This document shows, in pieces, positions 17,788 through 26,328 of a stretch of 42,294 nucleotides of DNA (the stretch's first letter is position 1; every line of letters starts with the position of its first letter). The stretch spans positions 1 through 42,294 of the forward strand of contig NZ_SSTC01000040.1 in the NCBI RefSeq assembly GCF_004801855.1, given 5' to 3'. Made by a program: the position numbers and the translations under genes. The stretch is from Pseudomonas sp. A-1. Its GTDB lineage: Bacteria; Pseudomonadota; Gammaproteobacteria; Pseudomonadales; Pseudomonadaceae. The notes below the pieces were generated by a model. That model did not search any database and was not told the DNA's origin. It was given only the letters and a program-made list of their open reading frames with translations.

Positions 17788-18726
17788 TTGAACATCGACA
17801 ACCGCATCAAGTTCCGCCACCTCACCTGCTTTCTCGAGATCGCCCGCCAGCGCAGCTTCGCCCGCGCCGCCGACAGCTTGGCGGTCAGCCAGCCGGCGAT
17901 CTCCAAGACCCTCAAGGAACTCGAGGAGATCCTCGACCACCCGCTGTTCGAGCGCGGCAAGGGCGGGGTGCTGCTCACCCCGGCGGGGGAGACCTTCCTG
18001 CGCTACGCCGGTCCCTGCGTGCAGGCGCTGCGCGACGGCGTCGGTGTGATGCGCGGCCATGCGCCGCAGGCGCTCGAGGTACGCGTCGGCGCGCTGTCCA
18101 CGGTGGAGAGCCAGCTGCTGCCCGAGGCCATCGCCCTGCTGCATGCCCGCCACGGCGCGCTGGTGATCCAGGTCGCCGGCGGCTCCAGCGCCCAGCTACT
18201 GGCCCAGCTCAAGGTCGGCGAGCTGGATCTGGTGGTCGGGCGGATGACCGACAGCCCGGAGATCCAGGGCCTGACCTTCGAGCACCTGTACAGCGAGTCG
18301 ATGACCCTGGTGGTGCGCGCCGGCCATCCGCTGCTGGCGCTGGGTGAGGGCGCGCTGGCGCATCTGGCCGACTACCCGCTGGTGCTGCCGCCGGCCGGCA
18401 CCACCATCCGCAAGTACGCCGACGCCCTGTTCGTGCAGTGGGGCATCCCGCCGGCCGCGCAGCGCCTGGAAACCCTGTCCATCGCCCTTGGCCGCCGCTA
18501 CGTGCTGGACAGCCAGGCGATCTGGGTGGCGCCGCAGGACGCGGTGCGTCGCGACCTGGCCGACGGCGTGCTGGCCGAACTGGCCCTCGGCATCCGCGAG
18601 CCGGGCGGCTCCATCGGCATCTGCTCCAGCAGCGCGCGGCCGCTGCCGCTGGCGGCGCAGTGGTTCTGCAGCGCGCTGCGCGAGGTGGCCGGGCGGCGCA
18701 GTGGGGAGGCTTCACATAACCAGTAG
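17788..18726 (+). CDS. pcaQ: LysR-type activator of the pca genes, PcaQ
   Basis: A 312-aa LysR-type regulator. The winged helix-turn-helix is at the N-terminus (IKFRHLTCFLEIARQRSFAR, then AADSLAVSQPAISKTLKELE), followed by the two-lobed effector domain. PcaQ in other proteobacteria responds to beta-carboxymuconate/carboxymuconolactone and activates pcaHG or pcaDCHGB. The start is TTG 17788; the nearby ATG at 17775 is in another frame. Translation from TTG gives the expected MNIDNRIKFRHL N-terminus. It is codirectional with pcaH, 102 nt away, and its last codons overlap a palindromic operator. Confidence 0.92.
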   Translation: MNIDNRIKFRHLTCFLEIARQRSFARAADSLAVSQPAISKTLKELEEILDHPLFERGKGGVLLTPAGETFLRYAGPCVQALRDGVGVMRGHAPQALEVRVGALSTVESQLLPEAIALLHARHGALVIQVAGGSSAQLLAQLKVGELDLVVGRMTDSPEIQGLTFEHLYSESMTLVVRAGHPLLALGEGALAHLADYPLVLPPAGTTIRKYADALFVQWGIPPAAQRLETLSIALGRRYVLDSQAIWVAPQDAVRRDLADGVLAELALGIREPGGSIGICSSSARPLPLAAQWFCSALREVAGRRSGEASHNQ

Positions 18727-18748
18727 GTTATGAACCAGGCAGTACAAT
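18716..18748 (+). promoter_or_regulatory. PcaQ operator and pcaHG promoter region
   Basis: A perfect palindrome ATAACC-AGTA-GGTTAT spans 18716-18731, crossing the pcaQ stop codon (18724-18726). It matches the ATAAC(C)-N4-GGTTA motif I remember for PcaQ of Sinorhizobium. A TACAAT -10-like hexamer follows at 18743-18748. If that is the true -10, the operator overlaps the -35. Confidence 0.75.
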
Positions 18749-18828
18749 TCAATTTCCTCAAGGCGGGGAGCCGGGCAGACTGAACTCACTCAGATCCGCT
18801 CCGACAACTCCAACAAGAGGAACGCAGC

Positions 18829-19548
18829 ATGCACGACGCGGAAAACAGCCGGTTCGTCACCCGTGACCGCAACTGGCAGCCGAAGGCCTACACCCCCGAC
18901 TACAAGACCTCCGTGCCGCGCTCGCCGCGCCAGGCGCTGGTCAGCATCCCGCAGTCGATCTCCGAGACCACCGGTCCGGACTTCTCGCACCTCAAGCTCG
19001 GCAAGTACGACAACGACCTGCTGCTCAACTTCAACAACGGCGGTCTGCCGGTGGGCGAGCGCATCATCATGTTCGGCCGCGTGGTCGACCAGTACGGCCA
19101 GCCGATCCCGCACACCCTGGTGGAGATGTGGCAGGCCAACGCCGGCGGCCGCTACCGCCACAAGAACGACCGCTACCTGGCGCCGCTCGACCCCAACTTC
19201 GGCGGTGTCGGCCGTACCCTGACCGACGCCAACGGCAACTACTACTTCCGCACCATCAAGCCGGGTCCGTACCCGTGGCGCAACGGCCCGAACGAGTGGC
19301 GTCCGTCGCACATCCACGTTTCGATCGCCGGCCCGTCGATCTCCACCAAGCTGATCACCCAGATGTACTTCGAGGGCGATCCGCTGATTCCGAAGTGCCC
19401 GATCGTCCGCACCCTCGCCAACCCGGACGCCGTGCAGACCCTGATCGGTCGCCTGGACATGAGCATGGGCACGCCCATGGACAGCCTGGCCTACCGCTTC
19501 GACATCGTGCTGCGCGGCCAGCGCAAGACCCACTTCGAGAACCAGTGA
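18829..19548 (+). CDS. pcaH: Protocatechuate 3,4-dioxygenase, beta subunit
   Basis: A 239-aa catalytic subunit of the intradiol Fe(III) enzyme that opens protocatechuate to 3-carboxy-cis,cis-muconate. All four iron ligands are visible: Tyr109 (GGRYRHKND), Tyr148 ([12 protein letters not shown]), His161 and His163 (RPSHIHVSI). These correspond one residue off to P. putida Tyr408, Tyr447, His460 and His462 after the usual 300 offset. It has aagaggaacgcagc before ATG 18829. pcaG begins 14 nt after its stop. Expression should depend on the PcaQ box just upstream. Confidence 0.98.
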   Translation: MHDAENSRFVTRDRNWQPKAYTPDYKTSVPRSPRQALVSIPQSISETTGPDFSHLKLGKYDNDLLLNFNNGGLPVGERIIMFGRVVDQYGQPIPHTLVEMWQANAGGRYRHKNDRYLAPLDPNFGGVGRTLTDANGNYYFRTIKPGPYPWRNGPNEWRPSHIHVSIAGPSISTKLITQMYFEGDPLIPKCPIVRTLANPDAVQTLIGRLDMSMGTPMDSLAYRFDIVLRGQRKTHFENQ

Positions 19549-19562
19549 GAGAGGAGCCGACC

Positions 19563-20153
19563 ATGAATTTCGACCTGCTGCCGGAAACCCCTTCGCAGAC
19601 CGCCGGCCCCTACGTGCACATCGGCCTGGCGCTGGCCGCCGCCGGCAACCCGACCCGTGACCAGGAAGTCTGGAACGAGATGGCCAAGCCGGGTGCCGCC
19701 GGCGAGCACATCGTGCTGATCGGCCGCGTGTTCGACGGCAACGGCCACCTGGTGCGCGACTCCTTCCTCGAGCTGTGGCAGGCCAACCACGAAGGCGTCT
19801 ACGACTGCGCCTACGACCTGGAGAAGCCGTTCAACGGCTTCGGCCGCACCGCCACCACCTTCGACGCCGGCGAGTGGACGGTGCAGACCGTCAAGCCGGG
19901 CGCGGTGGGCAGGCAGGCCCCGCACATCAACGTGTCGCTGTTCGCCCGCGGGATCAACATCCACCTGCAGACGCGCATCTACTTCGAGGACGAAGTGGCG
20001 GCCAACGCCGCCGATCCGGTGCTCAACCTGATCGAAGCGGTGGAGCGTCGGCAGACCCTGGTGGCCAAGCGCTGCGAAGTGGACGGCCAGACCGCCTACC
20101 GCTTCGACATCCGCATCCAGGGTGAAGGCGAGACGGTGTTCTTTGACTTCTGA
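19563..20153 (+). CDS. pcaG: Protocatechuate 3,4-dioxygenase, alpha subunit
   Basis: A 196-aa structural subunit, paralogous to PcaH but without the iron ligand set. It pairs with PcaH in an (alpha-beta-Fe)n assembly and contributes to the active-site wall. MNFDLLPETPSQTAGPYVHI at the N-terminus is characteristic, and APHINVSLFARG corresponds to the HIH region of PcaH with only one His retained. A binding site gagaggagc precedes ATG 19563. Its 3' end overlaps the start of the ZapE-like gene, so that gene is cotranscribed with pcaHG. Confidence 0.97.
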   Translation: MNFDLLPETPSQTAGPYVHIGLALAAAGNPTRDQEVWNEMAKPGAAGEHIVLIGRVFDGNGHLVRDSFLELWQANHEGVYDCAYDLEKPFNGFGRTATTFDAGEWTVQTVKPGAVGRQAPHINVSLFARGINIHLQTRIYFEDEVAANAADPVLNLIEAVERRQTLVAKRCEVDGQTAYRFDIRIQGEGETVFFDF

Positions 20154-21204
20154 GTCCTCGAACAACCCGCTGTACCGACAGGCCGCCGCGCAGCTCGCCG
20201 CGCGCGGCCTGTCCCTGGACGGGGCGCAGCATCAGGCCCTGACCCGGCTGGCCGACTGGCTGCAGGCACGCCTGCAGCCGTCGGCCTGGCGCCGTCGTGC
20301 GCCGGCCGGCGCCTACCTGTGGGGCGGCGTCGGGCGCGGCAAGAGCCTGCTGCTGGACAGCCTGTTCGCCGCCGCGCCGCTCACCGCCAAGCGCCGCGTG
20401 CACGTCCACCAGCTGCTGCAGGAGCTGCAGCAGCGCCTGCTGGCCCACAGCGGCCAGGCCGATCCGCTGGCGCTGGTCGCGAGCGCGCTGGCCGGCGAGG
20501 CGCGCCTGCTGTGCTTCGACGAATTCCACGTCCACGACATCGGCGACGCCATCCTCCTCGGCCGGCTGCTGCAGCAGCTGCTGAAGGCCGGGACCATCCT
20601 GCTGTTCAGCTCCAACTACGCACCGCCGCAGCTCTGCCCCAATCCGCTCTACCACAGCCGCTTCAGGCCCTTCGCCGAACTGCTCGAGCGCCACTGCCTG
20701 GTCGTCGAGATGGCCGCCGGCGTGGACTACCGCCCGCTCAGCGACCGCCACTGGGGCCACTACCTGCAGGCGCCGTTGCCCGGGCTCGAAACGCTGCTGG
20801 CCGAGCGCCTGCAGCTGGTCATGCCGGCAGCGCCGCTGGCGCTCGGTCCGCGGCAGATCCAGCCGCTGGGGCAGGGCAGGGAAGTGTTGTGGCTGTCCTT
20901 CGCCGAGCTGTGCCAGCGCCCGCTGGCCAGCGCCGACTATCTCGACCTGTGTCGGCGCTTTGCGCGCCTGGCGGTCAGCGGGCTGCCGGAGCTGGCGCGC
21001 TGCTCGGCGGACGCCCAGCAGCGCCTGGTCAACTTCGTCGACATCGCCTACGACGCCGGCCGCGAGCTGCTGCTGCACGGCGAACAGCCGCTGGAGGCAC
21101 TGTGCGCCGGCGTCAATCACATGGATTTCGGCCGCACCCGCAGCCGCCTGGCGCAGCTGCGCCGGCTGACGGCGGCCGACCACAGGGAGTATCAGGCATG
21201 TTAG
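20143..21204 (+). CDS. ZapE/AFG1-family ATPase in the pca operon
   Basis: A 353-aa P-loop ATPase of the AFG1/ZapE family. Walker A is GGVGRGKSLLLDSLF and Walker B is LLCFDEFHVHDIGDA. The sensor segment LLFSSNYAPPQLCPNPLYH and the ending VNHMDFGRTRSRLAQLRRL are family signatures. It starts inside the pcaG end; TTG 20143 (TSESSNNPLYRQ) is preferred and GTG 20122 is an alternative. ZapE of E. coli acts with FtsZ at division, and the main copy is expected elsewhere in the genome. A paralogue between pcaG and pcaR is unexpected, and nothing in the sequence links it to aromatic catabolism. The AEC permease overlaps its stop by 7 nt. Confidence 0.85.
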   Translation: MTSESSNNPLYRQAAAQLAARGLSLDGAQHQALTRLADWLQARLQPSAWRRRAPAGAYLWGGVGRGKSLLLDSLFAAAPLTAKRRVHVHQLLQELQQRLLAHSGQADPLALVASALAGEARLLCFDEFHVHDIGDAILLGRLLQQLLKAGTILLFSSNYAPPQLCPNPLYHSRFRPFAELLERHCLVVEMAAGVDYRPLSDRHWGHYLQAPLPGLETLLAERLQLVMPAAPLALGPRQIQPLGQGREVLWLSFAELCQRPLASADYLDLCRRFARLAVSGLPELARCSADAQQRLVNFVDIAYDAGRELLLHGEQPLEALCAGVNHMDFGRTRSRLAQLRRLTAADHREYQAC

Positions 21205-22148
21205 CCGTGCTCGGCGTCACCGCGCCGATCTTCATCCTCATCGCCCTCGGCTTCCTTTCTGTACGCGGCGGCCTGATCGACCGCGGGCAGATCCGCGGCC
21301 TGGGCGCCTTCGTCATCAACTTCGCCCTGCCGGCGCTGGTGCTGCGGGCGCTCAGCGAGCGCAGCATCGGCGAGGTGCTCGACGGCCCCTACCTGCTGGC
21401 CTACACCCTGGCTTCCCTGGCGGTGTTCGCCGGCGGCCTGGCGGTGGCGCGCTGGCTGCGCGGCCAGGACCTGTCGGCCAGCGCCATCCTGGCGATGGGC
21501 ATGTCGGTGCCCAACAGCGGCTTCATCGGCTACCCCATCGTGGCCATGGTGCTCGGCCCCACGGCGGCGCTGGCCATGGCCCTCGGCATGCTGGTGGAGA
21601 ACCTGGTGATGATTCCACTGGCCCTGGCGCTGGCCGAGATCGGCCAGCAGTCCGGCGTCCGCGGGCGGGTGCTGGCGCGGGAAACCGCTCTGCGTCTGCT
21701 GCGCAATCCGATGATTTCTGCCATCGCCCTCGGCCTGCTGCTGTCGCTGCTGGAGCTGCGCCTGCCGCCGCTGCTGTTCCGGGTGGTGGACATGCTGGCC
21801 AGCGCCTCGGCGCCGCTGGCGCTGTTCGTCATCGGCGGCACCCTCTACGGCATCCGCCCGCGCGGCATGTGGGCGGACGTCGGGCAGACCGCCCTCGGCA
21901 AGCTGGTCCTCCACCCGCTGGCGCTGCTGCTCGCCTTCCTCCTGGTGCCGGACATCGATCCAGAGCTCAAGGTCGCCGGCCTGCTGTTCGCCAGCGCGCC
22001 GATGATGAGCATCTACCCGATCCTCGGCCTGCGCTTCGGCCTCGAGGAACGCTGCGCCGCCTCGCTGGTGGCAGCCACGGTGCTGGCCTTCGTCACCATC
22101 AGCACGCTGATCGGCGTGCTCGGCCAGGCGGGCTACCTGCAGACCTGA
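21198..22148 (+). CDS. AEC (auxin efflux carrier/malonate) family permease
   Basis: A 316-aa inner-membrane protein with about ten hydrophobic segments arranged as two five-helix repeats. Conserved AEC features are NFALPALVLRALSE in the first half, MSVPNSGFIGYPIV after the third helix and LLFASAPMMSIYPILGL in the second half. ATG 21198 lies within the preceding gene, so it belongs to the pcaHG transcript. Family members carry organic acids or auxin. Given the context it might move an aromatic or dicarboxylic acid, but that is inference. pcaR follows after 71 nt that contain its own operators. Confidence 0.9.
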   Translation: MLAVLGVTAPIFILIALGFLSVRGGLIDRGQIRGLGAFVINFALPALVLRALSERSIGEVLDGPYLLAYTLASLAVFAGGLAVARWLRGQDLSASAILAMGMSVPNSGFIGYPIVAMVLGPTAALAMALGMLVENLVMIPLALALAEIGQQSGVRGRVLARETALRLLRNPMISAIALGLLLSLLELRLPPLLFRVVDMLASASAPLALFVIGGTLYGIRPRGMWADVGQTALGKLVLHPLALLLAFLLVPDIDPELKVAGLLFASAPMMSIYPILGLRFGLEERCAASLVAATVLAFVTISTLIGVLGQAGYLQT

Positions 22149-22160
22149 GTGGCAGAGTTT

Positions 22161-22190
22161 GCGATTATCGGACTGTGGTTCGATAATCGC
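22161..22190. promoter_or_regulatory. Inverted pair of PcaR-type boxes before pcaR
   Basis: GCGATTATCG (22161-22170) and its exact complement CGATAATCGC (22181-22190) are separated by 10 nt. The extended right box GTTCGATAATCGC matches the P. putida PcaR-binding sequence as I remember it. The site lies 30 nt before the pcaR ATG, suggesting autoregulation. Confidence 0.8.
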
Positions 22191-22219
22191 CTGACTTTCC
22201 CGCCCGCCCCGGAGGCCCC

Positions 22220-23059
22220 ATGAGCGACCTGCAACCCACCCCGTCCGGCCTGGCGCCGCCCCCGCAGCAGCTGGCCGTCGAGCAGATCAAGGCGTACGCC
22301 GGCGACCCCAACTTCATGTCCTCGCTGGCCCGCGGCCTGGCGGTGATCAACGCCTTCCAGGAGCGCAAGCGCCACCTGACCATCGCCCAGATCAGTCACC
22401 GCACCGGCATCCCGCGCGCCGCGGTGCAGCGCTGCCTGTACACCCTGATGCAGCTCGGCTACGTCGCCACCGACGGGCGCACCTACGCGCTGCTGCCCAA
22501 GGTGCTGACCCTCGGCCACGCCTACCTGTCGTCCACGCCGCTGGCGGTGTCGGCGCAGCCGTTCCTCGACCGCATCAGCGAGCAGCTGCACGAGGCCTGC
22601 AACCTGGCCACCCTGGAGGGCGACGAGGTGCTCTACATCGCCCGCTCGGCGATCCCGCAGCGGCTGATCTCGGTCGACCTGAGCGTCGGCAGCCGCCTGC
22701 CGGCCTACTGCACCTCGATGGGCCGCATCCTCCTCGCCGCGCTGGACGACGACAGCCTGCGCGCCTACCTGACGCGCGCCGACCTCAAGCCGCGCACCAG
22801 CCGCACCCTGCACACCCCCGAGGTGCTGTGGGAATGCCTGATGCAGGTGCGCGAGCAGGGCTGGTGCATCGTCGACCAGGAGCTGGAGCAGAGCCTGCGC
22901 TCGGTGGCCGTGCCGGTGCGTGACGCCAGCGGCCAGGTGCTGGCGGCGATGAACGTCAGCACCCACGCCGGGCGGGTCAGCCGCCAGGAGCTGGAGACGC
23001 GCTTCCTGCCGGTGCTGCTGAGCAGCAGCAAGGAGCTGGGTGCGCAGTTGTGGCGCTGA
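22220..23059 (+). CDS. pcaR: IclR-type regulator of the beta-ketoadipate pathway, PcaR
   Basis: A 279-aa IclR-family protein with an N-terminal winged helix (LTIAQISHRTGIPRAAVQRC) and a C-terminal GAF-like effector domain (LIYIARSAIPQRLISVDLSV-type segment and STHAGRVSRQELETRF). PcaR binds beta-ketoadipate and activates pcaIJ, pcaF and pcaBDC in Pseudomonas. Its neighbours, and the PcaR-like boxes on both sides, fix the identity over PobR, a close relative. ATG 22220 is preceded by ccccggaggcccc (GGAGG). Confidence 0.92.
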   Translation: MSDLQPTPSGLAPPPQQLAVEQIKAYAGDPNFMSSLARGLAVINAFQERKRHLTIAQISHRTGIPRAAVQRCLYTLMQLGYVATDGRTYALLPKVLTLGHAYLSSTPLAVSAQPFLDRISEQLHEACNLATLEGDEVLYIARSAIPQRLISVDLSVGSRLPAYCTSMGRILLAALDDDSLRAYLTRADLKPRTSRTLHTPEVLWECLMQVREQGWCIVDQELEQSLRSVAVPVRDASGQVLAAMNVSTHAGRVSRQELETRFLPVLLSSSKELGAQLWR

Positions 23060-23089
23060 GGTGCGCGGCCATTGGCGGCCGAAGAATGG

Positions 23090-23120
23090 TCCGATTATCG
23101 AACGGATCATCGATTATCGG
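23090..23120 (+). promoter_or_regulatory. Two direct PcaR-type boxes before pcaI
   Basis: CGATTATCG occurs at 23092-23100 and again at 23111-23119, with 19-nt periodicity, and the first is extended to TCCGATTATCGAAC (23090-23103). The same core occurs before pcaR. The pcaI ATG is 88 nt further on. Positioned for PcaR-dependent activation of pcaIJF. Confidence 0.8.
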
Positions 23121-23207
23121 ATTGTTCTGCAGGGCTCGCTTCCCTACTGTTGACCCACAGCCCGGTGCGATGCGCCGGACGACGTCAACCGAGCAAGAGC
23201 ACAACCA

Positions 23208-24065
23208 ATGGCCGAAATCCTCACCCTGCGCGAAGCCGTCCAGCGCTTCGTCAACGATGGCGACACCGTCGCCCTCGAAGGCTTCACCCACCTGATTCCG
23301 ACCGCTGCCGGTCACGAGATCATCCGTCAGGGCAAGAAGGAGCTGACCCTGGTGCGCATGACCCCGGACCTGGTCTACGACCAGCTGATCGGTGCCGGTT
23401 GCGCCAGGAAGCTGATCTTCTCCTGGGGCGGCAACCCGGGCGTCGGTTCGCTGCACCGCCTGCGCGATGCGGTGGAGAAGCAGTGGCCGCACGCCCTGGA
23501 GATCGAGGAACACAGCCACGCCGACCTGGCCAACGCCTACGTCGCCGGCGCCTCCGGCCTGCCGTTCGCCGTGCTGCGCGCCTACGCCGGTTCCGACCTG
23601 CCCAAGGTCAACCCGCTGATCAAGCCGATCACCTGCCCGTTCACCGGCGAGAAGCTGGTCGCGGTGCCGAGCGTGCGTCCGGACGTCACCGTGATCCATG
23701 CGCAGAAGGCCGACCGCAAGGGCAACGTGCTGGTGCAGGGCATCCTCGGCGTGCAGAAGGAAGCCGTGCTGGCCGCCAAGCGCGCCATCGTCACCGTGGA
23801 GGAGATCGTCGACGACCTGAATGCGCCGATGAACGCCTGCGTGCTGCCGACCTGGGCACTCTCCGCCGTCTGCGTGGTACCGGGCGGTGCCCATCCGTCC
23901 TACGCCCACGGCTACTCCGAGCGCGACAACCGCTTCTACCAGGCCTGGGACCCGATCGCCCGCAGCCGCGACACCTTCACCGCCTGGATCGACACCTACA
24001 TCCGCGGCACCGCCGATTTCACCGAATTCCAGGCCAAGCTGGCCGCGCAGCAGGAGGCCAAGTGA
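23208..24065 (+). CDS. pcaI: 3-oxoadipate CoA-transferase, subunit A
   Basis: A 285-aa alpha subunit of the succinyl-CoA:3-oxoadipate CoA-transferase. It starts MAEILTLREAVQRFVNDGDT and has the CoA-binding type motif GFTHLIPTAAGHEII and FSWGGNPGVGSLHRL. Length is that of the longer PcaI type seen in beta-ketoadipate pathways of some pseudomonads and Acinetobacter/CatI-like enzymes. The binding site before ATG 23208 is weak. Its TGA overlaps the pcaJ ATG by one base, so the heteromeric subunits are coupled. Confidence 0.95.
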   Translation: MAEILTLREAVQRFVNDGDTVALEGFTHLIPTAAGHEIIRQGKKELTLVRMTPDLVYDQLIGAGCARKLIFSWGGNPGVGSLHRLRDAVEKQWPHALEIEEHSHADLANAYVAGASGLPFAVLRAYAGSDLPKVNPLIKPITCPFTGEKLVAVPSVRPDVTVIHAQKADRKGNVLVQGILGVQKEAVLAAKRAIVTVEEIVDDLNAPMNACVLPTWALSAVCVVPGGAHPSYAHGYSERDNRFYQAWDPIARSRDTFTAWIDTYIRGTADFTEFQAKLAAQQEAK

Positions 24066-24843
24066 TGAGCTACACCACCAACGAAATGATGACCGTGGCC
24101 GCCGCCCGCCGCCTGAAGAATGGCGCCGTGTGCTTCGTCGGCATCGGCCTGCCGTCCAAGGCCGCCAACCTGGCGCGCCTGACTTCCTCCCCGGATGTGG
24201 TGCTGATCTACGAATCGGGCCCGATCGGCGCCAAGCCGACCGTGCTGCCGCTGTCCATCGGTGACGGCGAACTGGCCGAAACCGCCGACACCGTGGTGCC
24301 CACCGGCGAGATCTTCCGCTACTGGCTGCAGGGCGGGCGCATCGACGTCGGCTTCCTCGGCGCGGCGCAGGTCGACAAGTACGGCAACATCAACACCACC
24401 GTGGTCGGCGACTACTTCGCGCCCAAGGTGCGCCTGCCCGGCGCCGGCGGCGCCCCGGAAATCGCCGGCAGCGCCAAGGAAGTGCTGATCATCCTCAAGC
24501 AGGGTCATCGCAGCTTCGTCGACAAGCTCGACTTCATCACCTCGGTCGGCTTCGGGGAGGGCGGCGACTACCGTAAGCAGCTCGGTCTGCCCGGCAAGGG
24601 CCCGGTCGGCATCATCACCGACCTGTGCATCATGGAGCCGGAAGCCAGCACCAACGAGTTCATCGTCACTTCGCTGCACCCGGGCGTGACCCGCGAGCAG
24701 GTGATCGAGAACACCGGCTGGGCGATCCGCTTCGCCGACAATGTGGCCACCACCGCCGAGCCGACCGCCGTCGAGCTGGACGCCCTGCGCGCCCTGGAAG
24801 CCCGCACCGCGGCCGCCCACGGCGGTCAGGTCGGAGGTGAGGC

Positions 24844-24847
<4 letters not shown>
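24065..24847 (+). CDS. pcaJ: 3-oxoadipate CoA-transferase, subunit B
   Basis: A 260-aa beta subunit carrying the catalytic glutamate that forms the CoA thioester, in [10 protein letters not shown]. The GxGxP segment [15 protein letters not shown] and [20 protein letters not shown] are conserved. It starts in TGATG overlap with pcaI and ends in ATGA overlap with pcaF, so pcaIJF form one translationally coupled unit. Confidence 0.95.
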
Positions 24848-26049
<1,202 letters not shown>

Positions 26050-26078
26050 CGGCCAAGGCGGAGTAGGGTAGCAAACGT

Positions 26079-26138
26079 CTGTAGGGGCGAATTTATTCGC
26101 CAAAAAACCTGCCAAGGCGAATGAATTCGCCCCTACAG
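26079..26138. repeat. REP-like palindrome, family 1
   Basis: CTGTAGGGGCGAATTTATTCGCC (26079-26101, quoted here as arms of 23 nt split around gcgaat) pairs with an almost perfect complement at 26116-26138. The same element, slightly different, recurs at 40950-41011. This is typical of Pseudomonas REP/BIME elements in intergenic DNA. Confidence 0.85.
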
Positions 26139-26153
26139 CGGATTGAGCCGTGC

Positions 26154-26237
26154 CGTAGGGTGGACAACTCGCGCAGCGATTGTCTACCGCTTGCCGGATG
26201 GTTCGGTGGACAAGGCTGCGCCGTTGTCCACCCTACG
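26154..26237. repeat. Second palindromic repeat (cgtagggtggacaac)
   Basis: Cgtagggtggacaac at 26154-26168 has an exact complement at 26223-26237, around a 54-nt centre. It sits directly after the family-1 element, and together they fill the pcaF-pcaB gap. The 90 nt before pcaB show nothing else. Confidence 0.8.
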
Positions 26238-26328
26238 TTGCCTGCGGCACCGCCGACTCCGCGCTGGACCCCGCCGCGCCGCGCTGCCAACCTTGCTCTT
26301 ATCCCATCGCTCACAGGATGACACCGTC

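Noticed and set aside
26079-26237. Palindromes before pcaB as an insertion sequence or CRISPR array
   Set aside because: There is no transposase and no regular repeat-spacer pattern; they are two separate single palindromes.
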